This document shows positions 34,955-45,450 of a stretch of 64,000 nt of DNA, piece by piece. The translations under genes were made by a program, and so were the position numbers. Positions within the stretch are counted from its first letter, which is position 1; every line of letters starts with the position of its first letter. Origin of the DNA: Telmatospirillum sp. J64-1 (GTDB lineage Bacteria > Pseudomonadota > Alphaproteobacteria > Rhodospirillales > Magnetospirillaceae); the NCBI RefSeq assembly GCF_006980715.1, contig NZ_SBHN01000010.1, positions 448-64,447 of the forward strand, written 5' to 3'. The notes beneath the pieces were generated by a model. It ran no database searches. It was not told where the DNA came from and saw only the letters and a program-made list of their open reading frames with translations.

Positions 34955-36208
34955 TCAGGCGGCGGGGCGGACCAACTGGCAGCTTTGCTTGTCGCTTTCC
35001 AGCAGCTTGCAGGCGGCGCGGGCCTGGTCCTCGGTGATGCCGATGACGCGGGCGCGGAAGAGGGTGGCGCCGCCGGTGGTGACGGGAATCACCGAGGCGC
35101 GGCCATTGGCGATGGTTTCGCCCAGGCGGCGGACGGCGGCGTTGACCGCGTTGTTGGCCGGGTCGTATTGCGAGAAGGCGCCGACCTGGATGCCCCAGGA
35201 GCTTTCGTCGGCATCGCCGATGCCGAGAATGTTCTCGTTGGCGGCCGCGACGGCGGCGGGCTGGGGCGTCTTGAGGTCGGCCAAGGCGGGCTTCAGGCCG
35301 ATCTGCGCGGCCACGGTGGCCGAGGCCAGGGGGTCGTCCTTGCGCGGCGCGGAGACCATTTCCATCCGTTCGACGCCGCGCAGGCGGGCGAAGCCCTCGT
35401 CGAGCAGGCGGGCCATGGCCTTGTCGCGGCTCTGGGCGGTCTGGCCGCCGAAGATCACGCCGATCACGCGCCGTCCGTCGCGCACGGCCGAGGACATGAG
35501 GTTGAAGCCGGAGGCATGGATATAGCCGGTCTTGATGCCGTCGGCGCCTTCATAGTTCAGCATCAGGCGGTTGTGGCTCTGATAGGAGCGGCCCTGGTAC
35601 TGGAACGAGCGGCTGGAGAAGAAATGGTAGTATTTGCCGTGGTCGCGGATCAGGGCGCGGGCCAGGGTCGCCATGTCGCGCGCCGTGCTCTTCTGCTGGG
35701 CGTTGGGCAGGCCCGAGGCGTTGCGGAAGGTGGTGCGGCGCATGCCCAGCTCGCGGGCGCGCTTGGTCATCATCTCGGCGAACTTGGCTTCGGTGCCGCC
35801 CAGCGCCTCGGCGGCGACCACCGCCATGTCGTTGGCGGAACGGGTGACCAGCGAGCCGATCAGGTCCTGCACGGCGATGGTTTCGCCCGGATTGAGCCCC
35901 AGCTTCGACGGCACCATGCCGGCGGCGTGACGCGAGACCGTCAGCCGCTGGTTGAGCTTCAACTGCCCCTTGTCCAAAGCATCGAACAGCAAATAAAGCG
36001 TCATGACCTTCGTCAGCGAAGCCGGGAAGATCGGAGTATCGGGATTGGACGCCGACAACACCTCGCCGGTTTCGTAATCCATAACCAGATGTGCATATTG
36101 AGGCCGGGATTGAGCCTGCGCCTGAGGCAGGGCGACCGACAGGAAAATCGTCGCGGCCATCAAGAATATGGCAATCAGTTTGGATACGGCGGCCATCGGA
36201 TCAAGCAT
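34955..36208 (-). CDS. D-alanyl-D-alanine carboxypeptidase (S11) with SPOR domain
   Basis: Penicillin-binding protein that trims the terminal D-Ala from peptidoglycan stem peptides. The signal peptide ends near LPQAQAQS. Active-site motifs are SxxK Ser64-Lys67 (PASLTKVM), SxN Ser124-Asn126 (TRSANDMAV) and KTG Lys226 (DGIKTGYI). The last 75 residues form a SPOR-like domain (WGIQVGAFSQYDPANNAV), which binds denuded septal glycan, so it may act at division sites. I use ATG 36208 (417 residues); an in-frame upstream extension lacks a signal-like start. The 228 bases up to the next gene show nothing definite. Confidence 0.93.
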   Translation of the reverse strand: MLDPMAAVSKLIAIFLMAATIFLSVALPQAQAQSRPQYAHLVMDYETGEVLSASNPDTPIFPASLTKVMTLYLLFDALDKGQLKLNQRLTVSRHAAGMVPSKLGLNPGETIAVQDLIGSLVTRSANDMAVVAAEALGGTEAKFAEMMTKRARELGMRRTTFRNASGLPNAQQKSTARDMATLARALIRDHGKYYHFFSSRSFQYQGRSYQSHNRLMLNYEGADGIKTGYIHASGFNLMSSAVRDGRRVIGVIFGGQTAQSRDKAMARLLDEGFARLRGVERMEMVSAPRKDDPLASATVAAQIGLKPALADLKTPQPAAVAAANENILGIGDADESSWGIQVGAFSQYDPANNAVNAAVRRLGETIANGRASVIPVTTGGATLFRARVIGITEDQARAACKLLESDKQSCQLVRPAA

Positions 36209-36436
36209 AGAATCGCCTTGGGCTCGTCGAAGTGTCGGACCTAGGGGTGGAAAGAAAGAAATGTTCCTGGAAATCAAGGGTAAGATAGAGAAAATCCCGT
36301 TGGGTGTCCACATCGCTTCCGTTCCTGCGGGCTGTTTTCCGGATATGACCGCCCGGCAAGGAAGCCTCGAATTATCTAGCCCATCAGGCCTGGCCCGTTA
36401 TTCTCGAACTTGGCCGGAAGCAGGGGATTTACGCCC

Positions 36437-37123
36437 ATGAAAACCTACGAATTTCTTAAAAATGTCACTTTCGGCGTCGTCTTGTCCGCTTTGGCGGCCG
36501 GCTGTACCTACCAGCCCGGGATGGACGATCCCGTCAGCCGGCGCGTGACTTGGTTCACCTTCGTGCAGGGCAACGATATCCGCGATGCCTGCGGTGCCGG
36601 CCAGCCCGACCGCTACCGGGTGATATACAACGGAGACTATGAAGAACAGGTTAGGGTCTACGAGATCGGCCGCGAGGGGCCGCGGCGCCTGATCCAGGAA
36701 GTGCGCGGCGGCGGTGTCGACCTGAGCGAGGGCTGGACCACCGGCGACCTGATGGGGCCGTGGCGCGGCACCCGCGAGGTGGTCGAACTGAGCGACGCAC
36801 AATATGCCACGCTGATTTCCGCCTTCGCCGAAAGCGGCATGTTCGCGCCGCCGCCGGTGGGGCTGCATCTGGAAAGCGAGCGGCATTTCTGGACGGCCGC
36901 CGCCTGCCACCAGGGTCAGTATCATTTCACCGCCTGGCTCTACCCCTCCGAACGCTACGAGCGCATGACGCTCGACGCGGCCCTGCTGGCGCTGGACGTC
37001 ACCGGCGTCGCCTTCCGTCCGCCGCAAGCCACCGTTCCGGCCTGGATGCGGGAGACGCCGCAGGACTCGCGGGTCCTGTTCACTTTGACGGTGGGGACCA
37101 ACGGATTGGCCGGTATTCCTTGA
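36437..37123 (+). CDS. Predicted lipoprotein of unknown function
   Basis: A 228-residue protein with a lipoprotein signal: MKTYEFLKNVTFGVVLSALAAGC, lipobox LAAGC with Cys23, so it is likely anchored to a membrane facing the periplasm. The mature part has a mixed alpha/beta look (RRVTWFTFVQGNDIRDACG, RYRVIYNGDYEEQVRVYE) with a few further Cys residues, and I cannot name a family. An upstream in-frame start at 36410 would spoil the signal sequence. It sits alone between the carboxypeptidase and the phasin. Confidence 0.78.
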   Translation: MKTYEFLKNVTFGVVLSALAAGCTYQPGMDDPVSRRVTWFTFVQGNDIRDACGAGQPDRYRVIYNGDYEEQVRVYEIGREGPRRLIQEVRGGGVDLSEGWTTGDLMGPWRGTREVVELSDAQYATLISAFAESGMFAPPPVGLHLESERHFWTAAACHQGQYHFTAWLYPSERYERMTLDAALLALDVTGVAFRPPQATVPAWMRETPQDSRVLFTLTVGTNGLAGIP

Positions 37124-37173
37124 GGGAAAGGAGATAACCCTATTCCGTATGGGGGATGCCCTATATCTTAATG

Positions 37174-37241
37174 CTGCATTGCACCATTCTCCTTGACGGA
37201 GAAGGGACTTTGCGAGCATGCTCCGTTGCGCTGCAACGCAG
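37174..37241 (+). promoter_or_regulatory. Candidate PhaR operators upstream of the phasin gene
   Basis: ctgcaacgcag at 37231-37241 fits CTGC-N3-GCAG, the core of known PhaR binding sites in alphaproteobacteria. A near copy, ctgcattgcac (37174-37184), has one mismatch. Both lie upstream of the phasin start at 37331. PhaR is a PHA-responsive repressor of phasin genes; its own gene is not in this window. Confidence 0.5.
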
Positions 37242-37330
37242 CATTGCAGGAGACCGGCCGTCAGCTCGTGTGCTTGGCGGCTGCGTGGGTTCCTGAGGCC
37301 GACCAGAGCGAAGACCAAGGAGCGCTTTCA

Positions 37331-37828
37331 ATGACCACCGCCAAAGCCAAGACCCCTGTCGAGACTCCCACCCCCGATGCCGTCGCCACCGCGCAGCAGG
37401 CCGTGGCCCAAGTCACCAAGCAGATGGAAGAGGTGGTCGCAGCCAGCCGCCAGTCCTTCGACAACCTGATTCAGTCCTCGCCCTTCAAGAGCTACGAGGA
37501 CATGATCCAGTTCAGCCGCGACAACATGGAAGCCGTTTCCAAGTCCGGCAGCATCCTCGCCAAGGGCCTGCAGGACCTGAGCAAGACCATGGTCGGCATG
37601 ACCCAGGCCAATATCGAGGAGAGCGTCTCCGCCTCCAAGCAGATGATGAGCGCGAAGACCCTCAAGGAATTGATGGACCTGCAGAGCAGCCTGGCCAAGA
37701 ACAGCATCGACAAGCTGCTGGCCGAAAGCACCAAGCTCTCGGAAATGAGCACCAAGCTCGCCGAGGAAGCCCTTGCTCCGATCAACAGCCGCGTCAGCGC
37801 CGTTACCGAGAAGCTCTATCAGCGCTGA
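37331..37828 (+). CDS. Phasin family protein
   Basis: Phasins coat polyhydroxyalkanoate granules. The 165-residue product has a Pro/Thr/Ala-rich start, then an uninterrupted amphipathic helical region from about residue 20 to the end, including [40 protein letters not shown] and [20 protein letters not shown], with no Cys and no signal peptide. AAGGAGCGC precedes the ATG. The upstream region has PhaR-like sites and a strong terminator follows, so it is monocistronic. PHA storage by this organism is implied. Confidence 0.9.
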   Translation: MTTAKAKTPVETPTPDAVATAQQAVAQVTKQMEEVVAASRQSFDNLIQSSPFKSYEDMIQFSRDNMEAVSKSGSILAKGLQDLSKTMVGMTQANIEESVSASKQMMSAKTLKELMDLQSSLAKNSIDKLLAESTKLSEMSTKLAEEALAPINSRVSAVTEKLYQR

Positions 37829-37879
37829 TTGGCGGCGAGAACACAAACACTGGTTTGTGTAAGGCCGGCTTAGGCCTAG

Positions 37880-37920
37880 AATGGCCCGGAAGCATCCGCT
37901 TCCGGGCCATTCGTCTTTTT
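37880..37920 (+). terminator. Terminator after the phasin gene
   Basis: 14-bp perfect stem (37880-37893 with 37898-37911), 4-base loop, followed by cgtcttttt. One of the strongest intrinsic terminators in the window. Confidence 0.92.
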
Positions 37921-38064
37921 GCCGTTCCGTTGGTCTTCCGGCTCTGCCTGTTCGGCTGTAGGACCGAAGATCTGTCAATCCCGCAAAGAGGGGACTTTTC
38001 CACCTCCGCCGGAACCCAATATGATAAGCGTGTTCCGATTAGCGACACCGAGCGTCTGAAGCCT

Positions 38065-38397
38065 ATGAGCGATAACGAGCCTGATAAAAGAAACGAGGAC
38101 GGTACGAATACTGGCGTGGTCATCAAGACTCGCCCGAAAACGAAGAAGCCGTCCATGTACAAAGTTCTCATGTTGAATGACGACTACACGCCTATGGAGT
38201 TCGTCGTTCACGTGCTCGAACGCTTCTTTGGCAAGAACCGTGACGAGGCGACGCAGATCATGCTGCACGTCCATCAGCGCGGAGTCGGAGTTTGCGGCGT
38301 GTACACATACGAAGTGGCGGAGACGAAGGTGACCCAGGTCATGGACCTGGCGCGCCAGAATCAGCATCCGCTTCAGTGCACCATAGAAAAGGAATAG
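38065..38397 (+). CDS. clpS: ClpA adaptor protein ClpS
   Basis: ClpS delivers N-degron substrates to ClpAP. The 110-residue product has an unstructured polar N-terminus and the adaptor fold: [21 protein letters not shown] (with the Asn-Asp pair of the N-degron pocket), then [20 protein letters not shown] with the pocket His, and the ending [21 protein letters not shown] use ATG 38065 because earlier in-frame starts reach back through the phasin terminator. clpA starts 6 bases after its stop, so they form an operon. Confidence 0.95.
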   Translation: MSDNEPDKRNEDGTNTGVVIKTRPKTKKPSMYKVLMLNDDYTPMEFVVHVLERFFGKNRDEATQIMLHVHQRGVGVCGVYTYEVAETKVTQVMDLARQNQHPLQCTIEKE

Positions 38398-38403
38398 CTG
38401 CCT

Positions 38404-40692
<2,289 letters not shown>

Positions 40693-40729
40693 CCAGCTTG
40701 ACCGCATATCCATGACATCAGACCCTGAC

Positions 40730-40760
40730 AGGGCGCCGGTCCGGACCGGCGCCCTTTTTC
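40730..40760 (+). terminator. Terminator after clpA
   Basis: Near-perfect palindrome 40730-40755 (12-bp arms beginning agggcgcc) followed directly by five T residues. Confidence 0.9.
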
Positions 40761-40805
40761 TTTGACCCTCTTTTTCTTTGACGATGACGGGAAGGAAAGA
40801 AGGCG

Positions 40806-41963
40806 ATGATGTGCCTCGACGGCCTGCGCGTGCTTGACCTCAGCATCTATATTCCCGGCCCCTTCGCCACGCTGATGCTGTCCGACCTGGGGGCGGAGGT
40901 GGTCAAGATCGAAGCCCCGGCGGGCGATCCCCTGCGCGGCCAGCCGCCTTTCGATTCCGACGGGGTCTCGCCTTTTTACAAGCTGCTCAACCGCAACAAG
41001 CAGGTGGTGACGCTGGACCTGAAGTCCGAGGCGGGCAAGGCCGCCCTGGAGGAACTGGTGCGCGGGGCCGACGTGCTGCTGGAAAGTTTCCGTCCCGGCG
41101 TGCTGGAACGGCTGGGCTTCGGCGCCGCACGCCTGCGGGAGATCAATCCCCGGCTGGTCCATTGCGCCATGTCGGGATACGGCCAGACGGGGCCGTTCCG
41201 TCTGCGTTCGGGTCATGACCTGACCTATATCGCGCTGTCGGGCGGGCTGGCGCTGACGGGGCCGCGCGAGCGTCCGATGATGAATTTCCCGCCCTTGGCC
41301 GACCATGCCGGGGCCATGCAGGCCCTGGTCGCCATCCTGGCCGCGCTGGTGCGCCGGGGCGTGACGGGGCAGGGGGGCAGCATCGATGTCAGCCTGTTCG
41401 AAGCCGCCTTGGCCTGGCAATACATGCCGCTGACCCTGGGGCGGCGCCCCGGCGAGGCGGTGACCCGCGAAGGCGATTTGCTCAACGGTGCCGCCGCCTG
41501 GTATCGGATCTATCGCACCAAGGACGGCCGCTTCGCCGCCTTCGCCCCCATGGAGGAGAAGTTCTGGGCCGCCTTCTGCAAGGCCGTCGAACGCCCCGAC
41601 CTGCTGCCCCGCCATGCCGATCCCTTCCCCCAGACCGCCCTGATCGCCGAGCTGGAGGAGATATTCGCCGGTCGCAGCCTCCAGGAATGGGACGACCTGC
41701 TGGGCCCGGCGGATTGCTGCTTCGAGCCGGTGATCGATCCCGCCGACGTCCCCGACCATCCCCATGTGCGGGAACGCGGTCTGGTCAAGGTGGCCGACGG
41801 CCCCGATCCCTTCGCGGAAATCCTGCTGCCCGCCCTGTTCGATTCCCAGCCCCCGCCGCCGCGCCGTCCGATGGAAAAGGTGGCGGTCGAGACGGTGCTG
41901 GCGGCGTGGGGGAAGCCCTCGGTCCCCGGGGGGCTTCCGCGCGATAGCCGAAGAGAATCATGA
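40806..41963 (+). CDS. CaiB/BaiF (family III) CoA-transferase, alpha-methylacyl-CoA racemase-like
   Basis: Family III enzymes move CoA between carboxylic acids or racemise 2-methylacyl-CoA. The N-terminal RVLDLSIYIPGPFATLMLSD and GAEVVKIEAP blocks are diagnostic. Residues aligned with the racemase acid/base set are present: His137 (RSGHDLTYIALSG), Asp166 (PLADHAGAMQA) and Glu250 (FAPMEEKFW), which favours racemase over transferase. Length 385. GAAGGAAAGAAGG precedes the ATG. It may serve branched-chain acyl-CoA catabolism, or the locus that follows downstream. Confidence 0.85.
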   Translation: MMCLDGLRVLDLSIYIPGPFATLMLSDLGAEVVKIEAPAGDPLRGQPPFDSDGVSPFYKLLNRNKQVVTLDLKSEAGKAALEELVRGADVLLESFRPGVLERLGFGAARLREINPRLVHCAMSGYGQTGPFRLRSGHDLTYIALSGGLALTGPRERPMMNFPPLADHAGAMQALVAILAALVRRGVTGQGGSIDVSLFEAALAWQYMPLTLGRRPGEAVTREGDLLNGAAAWYRIYRTKDGRFAAFAPMEEKFWAAFCKAVERPDLLPRHADPFPQTALIAELEEIFAGRSLQEWDDLLGPADCCFEPVIDPADVPDHPHVRERGLVKVADGPDPFAEILLPALFDSQPPPPRRPMEKVAVETVLAAWGKPSVPGGLPRDSRRES

Positions 41964-41975
41964 CAAAGATGTCTT

Positions 41976-41989
41976 AGTTTCGCAAATCT
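41976..41989. promoter_or_regulatory. Candidate GntR operator upstream of the M24 gene
   Basis: agtttcgcaaatct at 41976-41989, followed by gacc. Its inverse, agtttcgcaaaact, occurs upstream of the TRAP operon (48709-48722, minus strand), sharing 11 identical bases then nCTGA. A TTGACT box (41994-41999) lies just beyond it. The GntR-family regulator encoded between the two sites is the obvious candidate binder; this is inference. Confidence 0.45.
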
Positions 41990-42052
41990 GACCTTGACTC
42001 GAAAATGAGGAGAGCGTAGCCCTAGACTAAGCTTCTACATGGAGGGCCACCG

Positions 42053-43303
42053 ATGACCTTATCCCACCTGTCCGAAAACGATCTTGCTCCCGCTCTGACG
42101 CGGTTTTCCGATGCCGAGAGGGACCGGCGGTGGCGCCAGATCAGATGGCGGATGGACTTGGCGGGCCTGGATGCCCTGCTTGTCTGGGGCAACGAATCGA
42201 AATGGCAGGCGGGTCTTGCCAACAATCGCTATATCTCCGGCCGCGTCGCGCCGGGCTGCCTGCTGTTCCCGCTTGATGGCGACCCGGTCATCTGGTCCGG
42301 TTTTCCGCATGACGTGACGCCCTGGGGGGCGCTGGCCGGGGGATGGATCGGCGATGTGCGCGCCGGTCAGCAGACCACCCAGGATATCGTGAAGACGCTG
42401 AAGGACCGCGGATACCAGAATGCCGCCATCGGCATTGTCGGCTTCGGCGAAACCCGCCCGCGCGTGATCCCCGAGGTGGTGCCCTATCAGCAATTCTCGA
42501 CCATCCGCGATCATCTGCCCAATGCCCGTTTCGTCGAGGCCGGCTGGCTGCTGGAACAGACCCGCATGATCAAGGGCGAGGAAGAGATCGCCATGCTGCG
42601 GCGTTCGGCGGAACTCGCCAATGCCATGGCCCAGGCCATGGTCGAGACCGCCCGTCCCGGCGTGCGCGAATACGAGGTCTTCGCCAACATGCTCCATGCC
42701 TCGCTGAGCGCCGGGGGCGAAGAGGAGATGATCTGGATGAGCTCGGGCGCCTTTCCGCCGCCCCATGGCAAGCGTCCGCCGGCGACCGACCGGCGCCTGG
42801 AAGCGGGCGACATCGTCATCTGCGAATATCACGCCCGCTTCGAAGGCTATCTGACGGGCGCCGAAGTCTCCGTCTCGCTGGGCGAGCCGCGCAAGGAATT
42901 CGCCGAGATCCATCGCGTCTGCGTCGAATCCCAGAAGGCCGGGATCGCCGGCATGCAGCTCGGCCGTCCCTTCTCCGACGCCGTTCTCGGCTTCCGCAAG
43001 CCGATCATCGATGCCGGCTTCGGCTCGGTCGAATGCGGGCTGCATGGCCATGGCCTGGCTTCGCCCGAATTCCCCAGCACCATGTATGGCGGCAGCGCCG
43101 GTGCCTGGGAGGAACACGCCTATGCGCGCATTCCGACGCTGGAGTTCCAGGAGAACATGGTCTTCGCCACGGCGTCCGATGTCTACAATCCCAATTGGAA
43201 GAAGGATACCGGCCTGATGCTCGGCCGTACCATCCTGATCACCAAGGACGGCCCCGAGGAACTGACCGGGCTGCCCCTGTCCCCGGAAATGATCGTGGTC
43301 TGA
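42053..43303 (+). CDS. M24-family (Xaa-Pro peptidase/creatinase-like) protein lacking metal ligands
   Basis: Pita-bread fold protein of 416 residues: an N-terminal creatinase-like domain (about 1-165, RWRQIRWRMDLAGLDALLVW) and a C-terminal M24 domain. The five metal ligands of aminopeptidase P are not kept: the two Asp positions read GDIVICEYHARFEGYLTGAE, and the two Glu positions read ATASDVYN and LMLGRTILI, while the catalytic His region GLHGHGLASPEFP remains. This resembles creatinase-type, metal-free hydrolases of C-N bonds. GGAGGG precedes the ATG. Neighbouring asparaginase and TRAP genes suggest catabolism of an imported amide-like compound. Confidence 0.82.
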   Translation: MTLSHLSENDLAPALTRFSDAERDRRWRQIRWRMDLAGLDALLVWGNESKWQAGLANNRYISGRVAPGCLLFPLDGDPVIWSGFPHDVTPWGALAGGWIGDVRAGQQTTQDIVKTLKDRGYQNAAIGIVGFGETRPRVIPEVVPYQQFSTIRDHLPNARFVEAGWLLEQTRMIKGEEEIAMLRRSAELANAMAQAMVETARPGVREYEVFANMLHASLSAGGEEEMIWMSSGAFPPPHGKRPPATDRRLEAGDIVICEYHARFEGYLTGAEVSVSLGEPRKEFAEIHRVCVESQKAGIAGMQLGRPFSDAVLGFRKPIIDAGFGSVECGLHGHGLASPEFPSTMYGGSAGAWEEHAYARIPTLEFQENMVFATASDVYNPNWKKDTGLMLGRTILITKDGPEELTGLPLSPEMIVV

Positions 43304-43313
43304 CAAGAAAAAG

Positions 43314-43354
43314 GCCGCGGCGGAACATCGGGTTCCGCTGCGGCGCTTTGTTTG
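43314..43354 (+). terminator. Terminator after the M24 gene
   Basis: 13-bp stem (43314-43326 with 43332-43344, one G-U pair) followed by gctttgtttg, 11 bases after the M24 stop. Confidence 0.8.
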
Positions 43355-43396
43355 TGCGGTGCCGTCTCATTTTCTCCAGGCAGGAGACCGTACCGC

Positions 43397-43435
43397 ATGC
43401 CGCTCTCCCTTCCTTCAGGGAGAGCGGCATTTTTC
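43397..43435 (+). terminator. Second terminator, between M24 and GntR genes
   Basis: 14-bp perfect stem (43397-43410 with 43417-43430) followed by tttt on the plus strand. Together with the one at 43314 it makes a tandem terminator between convergent genes. Confidence 0.8.
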
Positions 43436-43445
43436 CGCCTTCGGC

Positions 43446-44135
43446 TCAGTTCTCTTCCCGCAGGGAGACGATCAGTTCATAGGTCTTCTCAATATGCTCG
43501 CGGGTCAGTTCGCAAGCCAGCTCCGTCTTCCGGTTGATGATGGCATCGACCAGCGCGGCATGTTCGGTGTCCGCATCGCGGGGATTGCCGCCCGTCAGGC
43601 GCCGATATCTTTCCGTCAGGTCGAAGGTGACGAGCCAGAAATCCATGAGGATGTCGTTGGTGGCCGCCGCGACGAGCGAGCGGTGGAAGGCTTTGTGGCA
43701 GGCCAGCCAGTTGTCGAGCTGCTCGGTCGGCTCCTGAACGATGGGCGTCTTGGACAGAACATGAAAATTGGAGATGATGTTGGCTTCCCACATGGCATCG
43801 CCATTGGCGATGGCATCGCGCAGCAGGATCTCCTCCAGCGCCAGCCGGGCGCCGACCGCCTGGGCCAGGTCCTGTTTCGACACGGGGGCGACGCGGAAGC
43901 CCTTGTGACCTTCCCGCACGACAAGTCCATCGGCGGCCAGCCGCATCAGCGCCTCGCGCAGGGGGCTGAAGCCGACGTCGTAGATCTCCTTCAGGGATTC
44001 CAAGGTCAGGCGCGCGCCCGGTTCGAACCGGCAGCGCAGCAGATCGGCGCGCAGCTTGCCCAGAACCTCTTCGGTCAGCGTCTTCGGCGCTACGGAAAGG
44101 CCCACGGGCATCTGACTTCCTCGTGCTCCAAGCAT
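43446..44135 (-). CDS. GntR-family transcriptional regulator (FadR/FCD type)
   Basis: Winged-helix repressor/activator of catabolic genes. The N-terminal DNA-binding domain is TLTEEVLGKLRADLLRCRFEPGARL, then SPLREALMRLAADGLVVREGHKGFRV. The C-terminal all-helical FCD domain has the metal/ligand-binding pattern LACHKAFHRSLVAAATNDIL and TEHAALVDAIINRKTELACE. Two starts are possible: ATG 44135 with AGGAG 9 bases upstream, or ATG 44111 with GAGGAAG upstream. It is divergent from the asparaginase gene and probably controls it together with the M24 and TRAP genes. Confidence 0.9.
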   Translation of the reverse strand: MLGARGSQMPVGLSVAPKTLTEEVLGKLRADLLRCRFEPGARLTLESLKEIYDVGFSPLREALMRLAADGLVVREGHKGFRVAPVSKQDLAQAVGARLALEEILLRDAIANGDAMWEANIISNFHVLSKTPIVQEPTEQLDNWLACHKAFHRSLVAAATNDILMDFWLVTFDLTERYRRLTGGNPRDADTEHAALVDAIINRKTELACELTREHIEKTYELIVSLREEN

Positions 44136-44342
44136 CAAACCCCACTCCTGTCACGGCGGCTCCTCCCCGGAGCCGTCTGTATTCTAGACGCCGCTTGGTG
44201 CAGTCCAAGACGGAAATTCGCGTCTACATCGCATTCCGCGCAAGCGCGGCCTGCCGACGAAAACCCAGTGAAACAACGGCAATGCGATGACGGGATGTCT
44301 ATCGCACTGAGACAAAGAATTAAATCAGAAAAGGAACTTAGG

Positions 44343-45344
44343 ATGCCTAGTAACTCCAAAGTGAAGCCGTCAGTGCTCGTCCTGTCCCTCGGCGGCACGA
44401 TCACCATGATGCCCTCGGCGGAAAAGGGCATCGTGCCGACCCTGACCGCCGCCGATCTCGTCCGTTCCGTCGAGGGGCTGGACAGGCTGGCCGCCATCAC
44501 GGCGGATTCGCCCTTCCAGTTGCCGGGCGCTTCCCTGACCCTCGACATCCTGTCGCGGGTCGCGGAGATGCTGGAAAAGGCGTTGGCGTCCGGTGAATAT
44601 GACGGCGCCGTGGTGGTGCAGGGGACGGATACGATCGAGGAGACGGCCTTCGTCCTCGACCATCTGGTGCGTTCGTCCCGGCCGGTGGTGGTCACCGGCG
44701 CCATGCGCGGGGCCTCCAGCCCGGGCGCGGACGGACCCGCGAATATTTTGGCAGCCGTGGCGGTGGCCGCAAGTGGGGCAGCAGGCGGGCGGGGCACGCT
44801 GGTGGTCCTGAACGACGAGATCCATGCCGCCCGCTTCGTCCGCAAGGGGGATACGGGCCTGACCTCGGCCTTCCAATCGTCTCCGCTGGGAGCGGTCGGC
44901 TGCGTCACGGAAGGACGGGTGACGTTCCACGTGCCGCCCTTCCGCAAGGCAGCCTTGCCGGAGGGGATGGCAGCGGCCTGTCCGCCGGTCGCCTTGCTGA
45001 CCATCGGCCTGGGGGACCAGGGGGAATTGCTCGATGCGTTGCCGTCCCTGGGATTCGGCGGGGCGGTCGTCGCCGCGATGGGGGCGGGCCATGTCCCGCA
45101 GGTGCTGGCCCCGAAGATCGAAGCCCTGGCGGCACGGATGCCCGTGGTGCTGTCCTCACGCGTCATGGCCGGTCCGGTCTTCACCAATACCTATGGCTTC
45201 GCCGGTTCGGAAACGGACCTGATTGCCAAGGGGGCGATCCCGGCGGGCGACCTCGGCCCGGTGAAGGCGCGCCTGCTGCTGCAATTGCTGCTGGGGCGCG
45301 GCCTTGGCGTGAACGAAATTCGCGAACATTTCCTCTCTGCCTGA
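44343..45344 (+). CDS. L-asparaginase/glutaminase family protein
   Basis: Amidohydrolase of the L-asparaginase family. The first catalytic Thr is in LSLGGTITMMPS (near residue 17-19) and the second triad in VVVQGTDTIEETAF (about residues 92-105). The VTGAMRGASSPGADGPANI block is also typical, and the C-terminal VFTNTYGFAGSETDLIAKG completes the fold. No signal peptide, so cytoplasmic type, 333 residues. AAGGA lies 8 bases before the ATG. The low-specificity C-terminus and the neighbourhood suggest the substrate may not be asparagine itself. Confidence 0.9.
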   Translation: MPSNSKVKPSVLVLSLGGTITMMPSAEKGIVPTLTAADLVRSVEGLDRLAAITADSPFQLPGASLTLDILSRVAEMLEKALASGEYDGAVVVQGTDTIEETAFVLDHLVRSSRPVVVTGAMRGASSPGADGPANILAAVAVAASGAAGGRGTLVVLNDEIHAARFVRKGDTGLTSAFQSSPLGAVGCVTEGRVTFHVPPFRKAALPEGMAAACPPVALLTIGLGDQGELLDALPSLGFGGAVVAAMGAGHVPQVLAPKIEALAARMPVVLSSRVMAGPVFTNTYGFAGSETDLIAKGAIPAGDLGPVKARLLLQLLLGRGLGVNEIREHFLSA

Positions 45345-45384
45345 TCCAGGACGTTCTGGCACCCGTCCTTATTTCGCAGAAAAA

Positions 45385-45420
45385 CTGGGCCGCTCATGAT
45401 TGGGCGGCCCGGTCTTTTTT
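45385..45420 (+). terminator. Terminator after the asparaginase gene
   Basis: Stem gggccgc (45387-45393) with gcggccc (45404-45410), extended by two weaker pairs, then ggtctttttt. It lies between the convergent asparaginase and TRAP genes. Confidence 0.85.
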
Positions 45421-45450
45421 GTGCTTATGCGCTTTGTTCCTTTCTGGCGG

